DNA from: Neohoeflea coraliihabitans
Lineage (GTDB): Bacteria; Pseudomonadota; Alphaproteobacteria; Rhizobiales; Rhizobiaceae
Direction: 5' to 3'
Assembly: GCF_019334345.1 (NCBI RefSeq)
Contig: NZ_JAHWQX010000003.1
Location: 248,001-312,000, forward strand
Length of the DNA: 64,000 nucleotides
A program made the position numbers and the translations under genes. Below the pieces are notes generated by a model, which was not told where the DNA came from, made no database searches, and saw only the letters and a list, made by a program, of their open reading frames with translations. Below are positions 55,346 to 64,000 of this stretch, piece by piece. Each line of letters opens with the position of its first letter. The stretch's first letter is position 1.

Positions 55346-56167
55346 GTGAAATCAATTCTTATCGGACTATCTGCGGCCGCGTTGTCGTCAGCGGCCTATG
55401 CGGCTGACATCAGCTATGAAGCGCCGGTCATGGTCGAGCCGGCAAACACCTGCTCGGGACATATTGAAGCGTATCTCGGCGGCGTGAACATCAACGCTTT
55501 CGGCACCGATGAGACCTTCTTTAGTTATGGCGGCGCGGCGCGGGCCCATTGCCGGTTCAGCGAACGCTGGAACGTGCAGGGCGATCTTTTCGTCGACATC
55601 ATCACCGACGATGGCGACGATCTAACGGGCGTCGGCGGCGCGTTCCATGTGTTCTGGCGCGATCCGTCAGCCTACGCCGTCGGTGTCTTCGCGACGATTG
55701 AAGGGGTCGATTTGGTTAGCGACGACATTACGAGCTACACGGTCGGGCCGGAAGCGCAACTGTATTTGGGCAATATCACGCTTTACGGACAGGCGTTCTT
55801 CGGACAGGCCGATTATGGCGGCCCGGACGCCGATATTTGGGGCGTGCGCGGTGAAGTGCGCTATTTTGCGACCGAGAATCTGCGCTTTGATGCGGAGCTC
55901 GGCTACCGCACGGCCGATTTCGGTCCCGGATCGTTGGATACCTTCATTGCGGCGACGGAAGTGGCCTATCGTTTCGACGGCACGCCGTTTTCCCTGTTCG
56001 GGCGCTACCAGTTCGATCACACAAGTGTCAGCGGTGGTGGCCCCGAATTCGACACGCACAAGTTCACGGCCGGTGTGCGGGTGACCTTCGGCGCGGGAAC
56101 CTTGCTCGACGAAGATCGCAACGGTGCGACAATGGATACCTTCCGGAGCGTCTTGCAGGCGTTCTAG
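55346..56167 (+). CDS. outer-membrane beta-barrel protein
   Basis: 273 residues. Signal peptide ending SSAAYA near residue 20, then alternating hydrophobic-polar strands with many aromatic residues (GEVRYFATENLRFDAELGYR, FSLFGRYQFDH), ending with VRVTFGAGTL. It looks like a small outer-membrane barrel (porin-like or Omp25/31-like), but the family is not fixed. GTG start with GGGGAG eight bases upstream. The palindrome before it and the terminator after it make a single-gene unit. Confidence 0.7.
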   Translation: MKSILIGLSAAALSSAAYAADISYEAPVMVEPANTCSGHIEAYLGGVNINAFGTDETFFSYGGAARAHCRFSERWNVQGDLFVDIITDDGDDLTGVGGAFHVFWRDPSAYAVGVFATIEGVDLVSDDITSYTVGPEAQLYLGNITLYGQAFFGQADYGGPDADIWGVRGEVRYFATENLRFDAELGYRTADFGPGSLDTFIAATEVAYRFDGTPFSLFGRYQFDHTSVSGGGPEFDTHKFTAGVRVTFGAGTLLDEDRNGATMDTFRSVLQAF

Positions 56168-56203
56168 CCTACGCGCCAAACCTTTCGGCGGGGGACGTAT
56201 GAG

Positions 56204-56236
56204 AAAGGCCGCGGCACTGTCTGCGGCCTTTTTCCT
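56204..56236 (+). terminator. intrinsic terminator of beta-barrel gene
   Basis: AAAGGCCGC (56204-56212) and GCGGCCTTT (56223-56231), followed by further T residues; 37 bp after the stop. Confidence 0.88.
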
Positions 56237-56336
56237 TTGTGGGATAAGTGGTCGCGGATGCGTATATCGCGCAAAGGACTGCGGCAGACAGCCGGCGGTA
56301 CGACTACCGGGGGATCATGTGATTTTTGTGAAAAAG

Positions 56337-56411
56337 TGGCTCCCCGGGCCGGATTCGAACCAGCGACCGATCGATTAACAGTCGATTGCTCTACCACTGA
56401 GCTACCGGGGA
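56337..56411 (-). tRNA. tRNA-Asn (GUU)
   Basis: 75 bases including an encoded CCA. Acceptor TCCCCGG pairs with CCGGGGA, T-loop GTTCGAATC, and anticodon GTT in GACTGTTAATC. The cloverleaf is complete. Confidence 0.96.
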
Positions 56412-56666
56412 CCATCGTCGCGGCGCGCAAGGTCGGTGATGCGCGTTCGGACTTGAGCGGCGTATTACAAAAGGATCGGCCCTTTGCCAAGGGCTTTTTA
56501 TCAAATTCGGAGGGTTGTGGACGTTCGTTGCCGCTGAAAGGTTGGGGCCGCTTGCAGTTGCGTGCCCGCGGCGCCACATGGGGGAATGGTATTGTGGCGG
56601 GGAATGGTGTTGTGGCCGTTGGCCGGCTGCGCTGCAAGGTTTGAAAGCAAAGGGCATCTGGCCAGC

Positions 56667-56945
56667 ATGTTCGCATACCGCGCCGGCAAGGGCGAAATCG
56701 AGATTTTCGGCAAGGTGGTGCAACTGCCGCGCCAGCGCAGGACCAGCATCGCGCTCGGTGTGGCGCTTGTGGTGCTTGGCCTGTTCGGGTTCCTGCCGGT
56801 GCTCGGCTTCTGGATGATTCCGCTCGGGCTCCTCGTCCTGTCGCGCGAAATCCCGTCCGTCAGGCGCTGGCGGCGCAAGGCGGCGCTCAGATACGGGCGC
56901 CGGCGTGGCGCCGGGAAGGGCGGCGAGACAACGAGGAAGAAGTGA
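56667..56945 (+). CDS. small membrane protein, PGPGW-like
   Basis: 92 residues. A short basic N-terminus, two membrane helices (SIALGVALVVLGLFGFLP and FWMIPLGLLVL), then an Arg-rich C-terminus. Layout resembles the PGPGW putative transmembrane family, although the exact Pro-Gly motif is replaced by LPVLGFW. It sits between two tRNA genes on the other strand and ends one base before tRNA-Cys. Function unknown. Confidence 0.6.
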   Translation: MFAYRAGKGEIEIFGKVVQLPRQRRTSIALGVALVVLGLFGFLPVLGFWMIPLGLLVLSREIPSVRRWRRKAALRYGRRRGAGKGGETTRKK

Positions 56946-56946
56946 A

Positions 56947-57020
56947 TGGAGGCCTCGCCCGGAATCGAACCGGGGTGCAAGGATTTGCAGTCCTCTGCGT
57001 AACCACTCCGCCACGAGGCC
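56947..57020 (-). tRNA. tRNA-Cys (GCA)
   Basis: 74 bases including CCA. Acceptor GGCCTCG pairs with CGAGGCC, T-loop GTTCGATTC, anticodon GCA in GACTGCAAATC. Confidence 0.96.
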
Positions 57021-57275
57021 TCATCGCGAAATTACCGACAATTCAAAGGGATGTGATTGCGTCACGAGGACGAACCCGGCGGTAAACTCGCGGCCATCTC
57101 AATAAGCGCTCCGCTTTTTGCCTGCAAGAGGCAAAAGCAAAAACATTCATGCCGGCGGTGCGGGGGGCGCAAAGCGGCGCCGCAGGCGAAGTTTTGACCG
57201 GCCGGCCGCAAGGATGCTTGAACTTGGCCGGCGCGCGTTCTAAGACGCCCGCCAAGGCTTAGCGGAGAGACGGTC

Positions 57276-57950
57276 ATGGCACAGGAATTCGAAAGCGCGC
57301 GCCAGAAGATGGTCGACAATCAGATCCGGACGACGGATGTGACGTCGCATTCGGTCCTGCAGGCGTTCCTGAGCGTCGAGCGCGAGAAGTTCGTGCCCGC
57401 CAACAAGGCGGCGCTGGCCTATATCGACAGCGATATCGAGGTCGTGGCCGCCGACGAGGGCCGGCCGGCACGCTATCTGATGGAGCCGTCGCCGCTGGCC
57501 AAATTGTTGCAACTGGCGGCGATCGACAAGAACGATGTGGTGCTGGAAATCGGCGGTTGCTGCGGCTATACGGCGGCGCTCCTGTCGCTGCTGGCTGGGT
57601 CCGTGGTGACGCTGGAAAGCGACGAAGCGCTGGCGCAACAGGCCACCGAGACGCTCAGCGCCAATGGCTATGACAATGTGGCGGTGGTCACCGGCCCGCT
57701 GCGCGAGGGCTATGCCAGCGAGGCGCCGTTCGACGTGATCTTCATTAATGGCGCCATCGACGAGGTTCCCGAGGAGCTGACGAGCCAGCTGCGCGAGGGC
57801 GGACGCCTGGTCACCGTGATCGGGCGTGGCGGCGCGGCGCAGGCGCATCTCCTGCTGCGCTCCGGCGAGACGCTGTCCGGCCGGCCGGTGTTCAACGCCG
57901 CCGTTCCGATCCTCCCCGGTTTCGAGCGTGAGGCAGCTTTCGTCTTCTAG
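57276..57950 (+). CDS. protein-L-isoaspartate O-methyltransferase family protein
   Basis: 224-residue SAM-dependent methyltransferase of the PIMT family. RQKMVDNQIRTTDVTSHSVL at the N-terminus, SAM motif VVLEIGGCCGYTAALLSLL. Classic PIMT has EIGTGSGYQ and this reads EIGGCCGYT; LVTVIGRGG is the third motif. It may repair damaged proteins or have diverged. Upstream of tolC on the same strand, an association often seen in rhizobia. Confidence 0.85.
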   Translation: MAQEFESARQKMVDNQIRTTDVTSHSVLQAFLSVEREKFVPANKAALAYIDSDIEVVAADEGRPARYLMEPSPLAKLLQLAAIDKNDVVLEIGGCCGYTAALLSLLAGSVVTLESDEALAQQATETLSANGYDNVAVVTGPLREGYASEAPFDVIFINGAIDEVPEELTSQLREGGRLVTVIGRGGAAQAHLLLRSGETLSGRPVFNAAVPILPGFEREAAFVF

Positions 57951-58226
57951 GCTGGCTCCTGCGGCTCAACAAATATGTGCAGCCAGTATCAATAAACGAC
58001 GCTTGCGGCGGGCCCGTATTCGTGGTTTTCAGGTTCGCAGCGATGGTTAAGCTTGTGTTTGCATCCAGGGTGATACACTCGGCCCTGCTGTGACGCGTGT
58101 GCAACGCGGCGTGGAAAAGTCGAAGTCGCGCCTTGGGTTGCGTTGCGATTTGGCACGACGTCGAAGATATAGTCGGTCACGGACGAGTTGGACGCAAGTT
58201 TATCGTCTTCCAATGGGGATGTGCTG

Positions 58227-59561
58227 TTGAAAACCTTTCAGACGACATTGGTCGCGGCGATGGCCGCGGTCGGACTTGCGTGCTCGCCGGCCGTGGCAAG
58301 CGCCGAATCCCTGTATGCGGCCATGGCCAGGGCCTATGCCAACAATCCGGATCTGAACGCCGCCCGTGCCGGGCTGCGCGCCACCGATGAGGGCGTGGCG
58401 ATTGCCAAGTCCGGCTATCGGCCCACCGTCGCGGCGGAGGGGTCGGTGACGATCACCAACCGCGACGGGGTGACGACGGATACAGCCTCGGTCGGCGTGT
58501 CGGTGACCCAGACCCTGTTTGACGGATTTCAGACGCGCAACAATGTGCGCGCCGCCGAAGCGACGGTGTTTGCCGGCCGCGAGAACCTGCGCGGCACGGA
58601 AATCGATATCCTTCTGGCGGCGGCGGAAGCCTATGCCAATGTCAATCGCGACAACCAGATCGTCAGTTTCCGGCGTCAGAACATCGCCTTTCTGCAAGAG
58701 CAGTTCACGGCGGCGCAGGCGCGTTTCGATGTCGGCGAGAGCACGCGCACCGATGTCAGCCAGGCGGAAGCGCAACTGGCGGGGGCGCGGGCGCTCTTGA
58801 CGGCGGCGGTGGCGCAGGCGAAGGCATCGGCGGCAGTCTATGCGCAGATCGTCGGGACCATGCCGAAGAACATGAAGGCGGCGCCGCTGCCGACGCGGCT
58901 ACTGCCCGGTTCGCTTGATCGCGCCGTGGCGATCGGGCTGAAGGGACATCCTTCGATCCTGGCGGCGAAATTCAGCGTCGATGCCGCCGGCTTCGACGTC
59001 AAGGCGGCGGAAGGCACGATGCTGCCGGGCGTGTCGGTGACCGGTTCGGTCAATGAGCTGGAAGGCGGCGTGACGGTCGGTCAGGTGCAGGCGCGGGTGT
59101 CGGTGCCGATCTACCAGGGCGGCGCCGCCTCGGCACGGGTGCGCCAGGCCAAGGAATTGCTCGGACAGCAACGCATTCAGGTTGACAGCATCCATCGCGC
59201 CATCGAGCAGGCGATCATCTCGTCCTGGGCGCAGATGGAAGCCTCGCGGGCGACGATCAACGCCAACCGGGCGCAATTGCGCGCCGCCAATCTCGCCCTG
59301 AACGGCGTGGTCGAGGAACGGCGCGTCGGCCAGCGCACCACGCTCGACGTGCTGGTTGCGCAGCAATCGGTGCTGGAAGCGCGCGAATCGCTGGCGCAGT
59401 CGGAGCGCAATGCCATCGTCGCGGCCTATTCCGTGCTGGCGTATACGGGCCGGCTGACAGTGCGCCGGCTGGGTCTGCAGGTGGCGCATTACCGGCCGGA
59501 AGAGCACTACGAGGCCACCAAGGACCGCTGGTACGGGTTGCGCACGCCAGACGGGCGATGA
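58227..59561 (+). CDS. tolC: TolC-family outer-membrane efflux protein
   Basis: 444 residues. Signal peptide ending AVASA near residue 25, then two OEP repeats with long helices (SLYAAMARAYANNPDLNAAR; ISSWAQMEASRATINANRAQ). It forms the outer-membrane channel for type I secretion and drug efflux. No ATG suits: TTG at 58227 (GGGGA about eight bases upstream) gives a proper signal peptide, while GTG at 58221 and TTG at 58188 are alternatives. No inner-membrane pump gene is adjacent. Confidence 0.92.
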   Translation: MKTFQTTLVAAMAAVGLACSPAVASAESLYAAMARAYANNPDLNAARAGLRATDEGVAIAKSGYRPTVAAEGSVTITNRDGVTTDTASVGVSVTQTLFDGFQTRNNVRAAEATVFAGRENLRGTEIDILLAAAEAYANVNRDNQIVSFRRQNIAFLQEQFTAAQARFDVGESTRTDVSQAEAQLAGARALLTAAVAQAKASAAVYAQIVGTMPKNMKAAPLPTRLLPGSLDRAVAIGLKGHPSILAAKFSVDAAGFDVKAAEGTMLPGVSVTGSVNELEGGVTVGQVQARVSVPIYQGGAASARVRQAKELLGQQRIQVDSIHRAIEQAIISSWAQMEASRATINANRAQLRAANLALNGVVEERRVGQRTTLDVLVAQQSVLEARESLAQSERNAIVAAYSVLAYTGRLTVRRLGLQVAHYRPEEHYEATKDRWYGLRTPDGR

Positions 59562-59808
59562 CGCGGCAAAGGCCAGACGCAGACTAGACGCAGGCCAGAC
59601 GCGGGCAAGCCGCCTGGCTTTGGCATCGGCATTTCAATGGTTCGGGGCTTCCGCGCAGACGCGCATGCTGGCCTGAGAGCCGCACGCAAAAGATGTGCAC
59701 GAGCGTTTGCTGCGGCGCCAAGACGGATTCAATTTTCCCCGGGATGCGCTTAGTATCGTTGTGATTCGGCCTGGCCCCGTCCGGTTGGCCGCGCAACGGG
59801 AGTATGTC

Positions 59809-61170
59809 ATGGGACAGGCAGGCGCACAGCGCGAGCCGTCGATGGAAGAGATACTGGCTTCCATCCGCAAGATCATCGAAAACAATGAGACCGGCGCCAC
59901 ACCCCCTGAGAGTGGCCGGCCGGCCAGTGCCGGGCGCGACGATGCTGCGGTCACGCCGGGCGGCTCAGCCCGCCGGGCAGAAGACCGCACGCAAGACAGC
60001 GGGAGCGCCGGCGCGGGTGAGCAAAGTTCTGCACGGACGGTTACGGCGCAGACGGATGCAAAGCCTGATGCGACAGGACCGGGCGCAGCCGATGACGATG
60101 AGGATGACGCGATATTCGCGGCGAGCCCGGCTGCGCCGGTTCTCACGCCCGTCGAGGGCGGCCTGAACGGCCGGTCGGCGGCATCAGTTCAGGCGGAGAA
60201 GGTAGCCCCGGCGGATAAGGTGGCCCATACGGATAAGGCGGCCGCGGCACCCGCGCAGGGCAGCGAGCCGGTGTCGCTGGCCGACATCGCCGCGCAGATG
60301 CGTGGCGAGGCGGCAAAAGCTCCAGGCACGAATGCGCTTGCGGGCGGTCATTCCTTCGAAGCGATCTTTGATGAAGAGGACGGTGAAGAGGGGGCGGATG
60401 CGGCCGAGGCTGCGGCAAGCAGCGCCGACGTTTCAGCGGACGGGACAGCGGCAAAGGACCGGCCAGCGGCAAAGGACGTGTTTGCGGCAACAGCACGGCC
60501 GATGACGGCGCAGAAACCGGCGGCGGAAGGGCTGCAGGATGTCGCGCGCGCCCTGGCCGAGCTTGAGCGTGGCAACAGTGCTGCGGCCAAGCCGAACCCT
60601 CCCACGGCAATTGCCGGCACGCCGGCACCGGCCGCCGCGAGTTCACGGCCGCCGCTGGCTGCTGTTGCCGCGGCAGAACGCGTTTCTCAGGCGCCCGCCC
60701 AAAATGCGACGCCAGCTGCCGCGCCACCCGCCGCCGCGTCGCCGCGCGCAGCGGCGCTGCCGCAAGCCGCCACGTCTGCAGCAGCGCCGCATGCCAAGGA
60801 CCGCGCTCCCGAGACGCGGGTCGCGCCGTCTTTCTCGTCGCAGGCCGCGGCCGCGGCCGCAGCCAATGATGGTGACGCGCCGTCATCTGGCTCCGGGTCT
60901 GGCCCGGCACTTGGCCAAGTATCTGCCGCGGGGGCGGATGCTGCGATGGCCAATCCGCTGATCTCGGTGAATGCGCGCGACAAGGTGGCGCAATCCTTCG
61001 CCGCGCTCAACGAGGCGCTGGAAGCGGAAACACGGCGCAGCTTTGACGAGATCGCCGAGGATCTGCTGCGGCCCATGCTGCAGGCCTGGCTCGACGACAA
61101 TCTGCCGACAATGGTCGAACGGCTGGTGCGCGAAGAGATCGAGCGGGTGTCGCGCGGCAATCGCCGCTAG
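59809..61170 (+). CDS. popZ: PopZ-like polar organising protein (DUF2497)
   Basis: 453 residues. N-terminal EPSMEEILASIRKIIE and C-terminal FDEIAEDLLRPMLQAWLDDN plus MVERLVREEIERVSRG are the two conserved ends of the PopZ/DUF2497 family. Between them are about 320 residues of Ala/Pro/Glu-rich disordered linker. PopZ forms a polar hub that anchors the chromosome and signalling proteins; in Agrobacterium it is at the growing pole. The ATG at 59809 places the conserved N-terminal motif at residue 9. In rhizobia it sits just before valS, as here. Confidence 0.88.
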   Translation: MGQAGAQREPSMEEILASIRKIIENNETGATPPESGRPASAGRDDAAVTPGGSARRAEDRTQDSGSAGAGEQSSARTVTAQTDAKPDATGPGAADDDEDDAIFAASPAAPVLTPVEGGLNGRSAASVQAEKVAPADKVAHTDKAAAAPAQGSEPVSLADIAAQMRGEAAKAPGTNALAGGHSFEAIFDEEDGEEGADAAEAAASSADVSADGTAAKDRPAAKDVFAATARPMTAQKPAAEGLQDVARALAELERGNSAAAKPNPPTAIAGTPAPAAASSRPPLAAVAAAERVSQAPAQNATPAAAPPAAASPRAAALPQAATSAAAPHAKDRAPETRVAPSFSSQAAAAAAANDGDAPSSGSGSGPALGQVSAAGADAAMANPLISVNARDKVAQSFAALNEALEAETRRSFDEIAEDLLRPMLQAWLDDNLPTMVERLVREEIERVSRGNRR

Positions 61171-61355
61171 GGTCGGGACCGTAATGTCCGCACGGCTATG
61201 GCCGGCCTGCCTCGTGTTGACTTCGCCGGGACCTTCCGCTTTACACCATTGCATTCCGGGCGCCCTTTGCGGCGTTGCAGCTGGCAAGGTGCGAAGGCAC
61301 TGACGGCGCCTGCGGCGGAACCCCGTTCAGTGACGATCGACCCCAGGGATGCACG

Positions 61356-64000
61356 ATGCTCGACAAGACATACGACGCTGCGGCCGTTGAGCCGAAAATC
61401 GCCGGCAAATGGGCCGAGGCCGAGGCGTTTCGCGCCGGCGCCGGAGCTAAGCCGGGCGCTGATCCCTATACCATCGTCATCCCCCCGCCGAATGTGACGG
61501 GATCGCTGCATATGGGCCATGCGCTCAACAACACCATCCAGGACATACTGGTGCGTTTCGCGCGCATGCAGGGCAAGAACGTGTTGTGGCAGCCGGGGAT
61601 GGATCATGCGGGGATCGCCACGCAGATGGTCGTCGAGCGGCAACTGGCCCAGCGCGGTGAGCCCGATCGGCATGCCATGGGCCGCGAGCGCTTCGTTGAG
61701 CGGGTCTGGGAGTGGAAAGACGAATCCGGCGGCATGATCTTCAACCAGCTCAAGCGGCTGGGCGCATCGTGCGATTGGTCGCGCGAACGCTTCACCATGG
61801 ATGAGGGCCTTTCGGAGGCGGTGCGCGAGGTGTTCGTGCGCCTCTACAAGGAAGGCCTGATCTACAAGGACAAGCGTCTGGTCAACTGGGACCCGGCGCT
61901 GTTGACCGCGATCTCGGATCTCGAGGTCGAACAGGTCGAGGTCAAGGGCCATTTGTGGCACTTCCGCTACCCGCTGGCCGACGGGGAAACCTACGAGCAT
62001 CCCTATCGCCTCGACGAGAACGGCGAGCGTCTGCCCTGGAAACCGTCCGATGGCGAGCCGGCCGGCACCGAGACCCGCGACTATCTGGTGGTGGCGACGA
62101 CCCGCCCGGAAACGATGCTCGGCGACACCGGAGTGGCGGTGCATCCCGACGATCCGCGCTACAAGGCGCTGGTCGGCAAGCATGTGATCCTGCCGCTGGT
62201 CGGCCGCCGCATTCCGATTGTCGCCGACAGCTATCCGGATCCGGAAGCGGGCACCGGGGCGGTGAAGATGACGCCAGCGCATGACTTCAACGACTTTGAA
62301 GTGGGCAAGCGGGCCGGTCTTGAGGCCATCAATGTGCTGACCGAAAACGCGTCGGTGACGCTGAAGGAGAATGAGGCGTTTCTCGAGGGGCTGGATCAGT
62401 CCGGCAAGCTGCTCGAGGTGCTGGCGGAGGTCGACGGCCTCGATCGTTTCGCGGCGCGCGCCGTGATCGTCGAAAAAATGGAAGAGATCGGCTGTCTGGC
62501 GGCGGTCGAGCCGCACACGCATATGGTGCCGCATGGCGACCGCGGCGGTGTGCCGATCGAGCCCTATCTGACCGATCAGTGGTATGTCGATGCGCATCGT
62601 CTGGCGCAGCCGGCGATCGAAAGCGTGCGCGAGGGGCGCACCGAATTCGTCCCGAAGAACTGGGAAAAGACCTATTTCGAATGGATGGAGAATATCCAGC
62701 CCTGGTGCATCTCGCGGCAATTGTGGTGGGGGCACCGCATTCCGGCCTGGTACGGCCCGGACGGACAGGTGTTCGTCGAAAAAGATGAGGAAGAGGCGCT
62801 GCAGGCGGCGATCCAGCACTACATTGCGCATGAGGGTCCGTGGAAGGCCTGGGTCGAGGAGAAGCTGGAGAATTATCAGCCCGGCGAGATCCTGACCCGC
62901 GACGATGACGTGCTCGACACCTGGTTTTCATCGGCCTTGTGGCCGTTTTCGACGCTCGGCTGGCCAAAGCAGACGGCGGAGCTGAAGACCTATTACCCGA
63001 CCAGCGTCCTGGTGACCGGCTTCGACATCATCTTCTTCTGGGTCGCCCGTATGATGATGATGGGCCTGCATTTCATGAAGGATGGCACCGGCACCGGGCG
63101 CGAGCCGTTCCATACGGTGTATGTGCATGCGCTGGTGCGGGACAAGCACGGCGCCAAGATGTCGAAGTCGAAAGGCAACGTCATCGATCCGCTGGAGCTG
63201 ATCGAGGAATATGGCGCCGACGCGCTGCGCTTCACGCTGGCGATCATGGCGGCGCAGGGCCGGGATGTGAAACTCGACCCGACGCGCGTTGCCGGTTACC
63301 GGAACTTCGGCACCAAATTGTGGAATGCGACCCGCTTTGCCGAGATGAACGGGGCGGCGCTGGACCCGAATTTCAAACCTGCCGAGTGCCGGCTGACAAC
63401 CAATCGCTGGATCCTGACGGAGCTCAGCCGCACCACGGATGCGGTGCGCGAGGCAATCGAGACCTACCGCTTCAACGAGGCCGCCGGGGCGCTCTACCGA
63501 TTCATCTGGAACAATCTGTGCGACTGGTACCTGGAATTGCTCAAGCCGGTGTTCAGCGAAGGCGAGGCGGCCGATCAGGCGGAATCACGGGCCTGCGCGG
63601 CGCATGTGCTGGTCGAGACCTGCAAGCTGTTGCATCCCTTCATGCCGCATATGACCGAAGAGTTGTGGGCGCATTTCACGGACGGCAAACAGGGGCTGCT
63701 GTGCCACGCCGACTGGCCGGAGGCCGATTTTGCCGAGGCCGCGGCGGCCGATGAGATCAACTGGCTGATCGAACTGGTCGGCGGCGTGCGCTCGGTGCGT
63801 GCCGAAATGAATGTTCCGCCGGCCGCCAAGGCGCCGCTGGTCATCGTCGGCGCCGATCAGACGATCACGGCGCGGCTGGCGACCCATGACGCGGCAATCC
63901 GCCGCCTGGCGCGGGCCAGCGACATTGTCACCGCCGAGGCCGCGCCGGCGGGATCGGCGCAGATCATCGTCGGGGATGTGACCGCCTGTCTGCCGCTCGG
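61356..64000 (+). CDS. valS: valine--tRNA ligase, partial (runs off window)
   Basis: About 881 residues are visible of roughly 945 expected; the C-terminal coiled coil is missing at the window edge. Class I signature SLHMGHALN, the editing domain with VVATTRPETMLGDTG, VTGFDIIFFWVARM, and AKMSKSKGNVIDP. ATG at 61356. Coding runs without a stop to the last base. Confidence 0.98.
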   Translation, partial: MLDKTYDAAAVEPKIAGKWAEAEAFRAGAGAKPGADPYTIVIPPPNVTGSLHMGHALNNTIQDILVRFARMQGKNVLWQPGMDHAGIATQMVVERQLAQRGEPDRHAMGRERFVERVWEWKDESGGMIFNQLKRLGASCDWSRERFTMDEGLSEAVREVFVRLYKEGLIYKDKRLVNWDPALLTAISDLEVEQVEVKGHLWHFRYPLADGETYEHPYRLDENGERLPWKPSDGEPAGTETRDYLVVATTRPETMLGDTGVAVHPDDPRYKALVGKHVILPLVGRRIPIVADSYPDPEAGTGAVKMTPAHDFNDFEVGKRAGLEAINVLTENASVTLKENEAFLEGLDQSGKLLEVLAEVDGLDRFAARAVIVEKMEEIGCLAAVEPHTHMVPHGDRGGVPIEPYLTDQWYVDAHRLAQPAIESVREGRTEFVPKNWEKTYFEWMENIQPWCISRQLWWGHRIPAWYGPDGQVFVEKDEEEALQAAIQHYIAHEGPWKAWVEEKLENYQPGEILTRDDDVLDTWFSSALWPFSTLGWPKQTAELKTYYPTSVLVTGFDIIFFWVARMMMMGLHFMKDGTGTGREPFHTVYVHALVRDKHGAKMSKSKGNVIDPLELIEEYGADALRFTLAIMAAQGRDVKLDPTRVAGYRNFGTKLWNATRFAEMNGAALDPNFKPAECRLTTNRWILTELSRTTDAVREAIETYRFNEAAGALYRFIWNNLCDWYLELLKPVFSEGEAADQAESRACAAHVLVETCKLLHPFMPHMTEELWAHFTDGKQGLLCHADWPEADFAEAAAADEINWLIELVGGVRSVRAEMNVPPAAKAPLVIVGADQTITARLATHDAAIRRLARASDIVTAEAAPAGSAQIIVGDVTACLPL

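Overview
The window is one GC-rich, densely packed chromosomal segment of an alphaproteobacterium, most probably a polar-growing member of the Hyphomicrobiales (Rhizobiales). The indicators are a giant apolipoprotein-like protein of the Growth Pole Ring (GPR/RgsE) type, a PopZ-like protein (DUF2497), CckA, a DksA with one zinc-site cysteine, eukaryote-type NADP isocitrate dehydrogenase, and perfect EcfG-type (GGAAC-N16/17-CGTT) promoters. No family or genus can be fixed from sequence reading alone.

Layout. 1-7.6 kb: an ABC-transport auxiliary lipoprotein converges on the GPR-like gene, which is divergent from an Hpt phosphotransfer gene. 7.9-9.4 kb: an adrenodoxin-type ferredoxin and a ferredoxin-NADP reductase. 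10.2-11.9 kb: folP-folB-folK. 12.6-15.8 kb: the YcjX/YcjF pair and a SixA-like phosphatase. 16.1-22.2 kb: dksA, a FliO-like protein, cckA and an OmpA-type lipoprotein. 22.3-24.3 kb: psuK-psuG (pseudouridine breakdown). 24.4-26.4 kb: an AT-richer accessory island with two overlapping small genes and an IS1595-family transposase. 26.5-30.7 kb: recA and alaS. 30.7-31.5 kb: a small accessory patch with a 19-codon hydrophobic ORF in a structured, terminator-bounded unit, and a 5'-truncated GyrI-like remnant.

31.5-40.9 kb: dedA and a small membrane gene, icd, trmJ-murI, a GMC oxidoreductase, a GT90-type glycosyltransferase, rpsD, ttcA and an HlyU-like gene. 41-42.2 kb: a DUF3008 gene and an SDR gene with divergent EcfG-type promoters. 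42.2-47.5 kb: lrp/ald divergent pair, GNAT, sseA, alaX and a cysteine synthase. 47.8-55 kb: SDR, GPH-type transporter, cyclopropane-fatty-acid synthase, DUF1365, FAD oxidoreductase and photolyase; gene content matches the membrane-lipid/photodamage set known from the singlet-oxygen response of Rhodobacter. 55.3-64 kb: a beta-barrel protein, tRNA-Asn, tRNA-Cys, PIMT, tolC, popZ and valS (runs off the window).

Three polarity or cell-cycle genes (gpr-like, cckA, popZ-like) and an Hpt gene lie in the same 64 kb. Most of the rest is housekeeping. The least explained pieces are the 31.1-31.3 kb toxin-like unit, the 24.4-26.4 kb island and the two perfect stress promoters.
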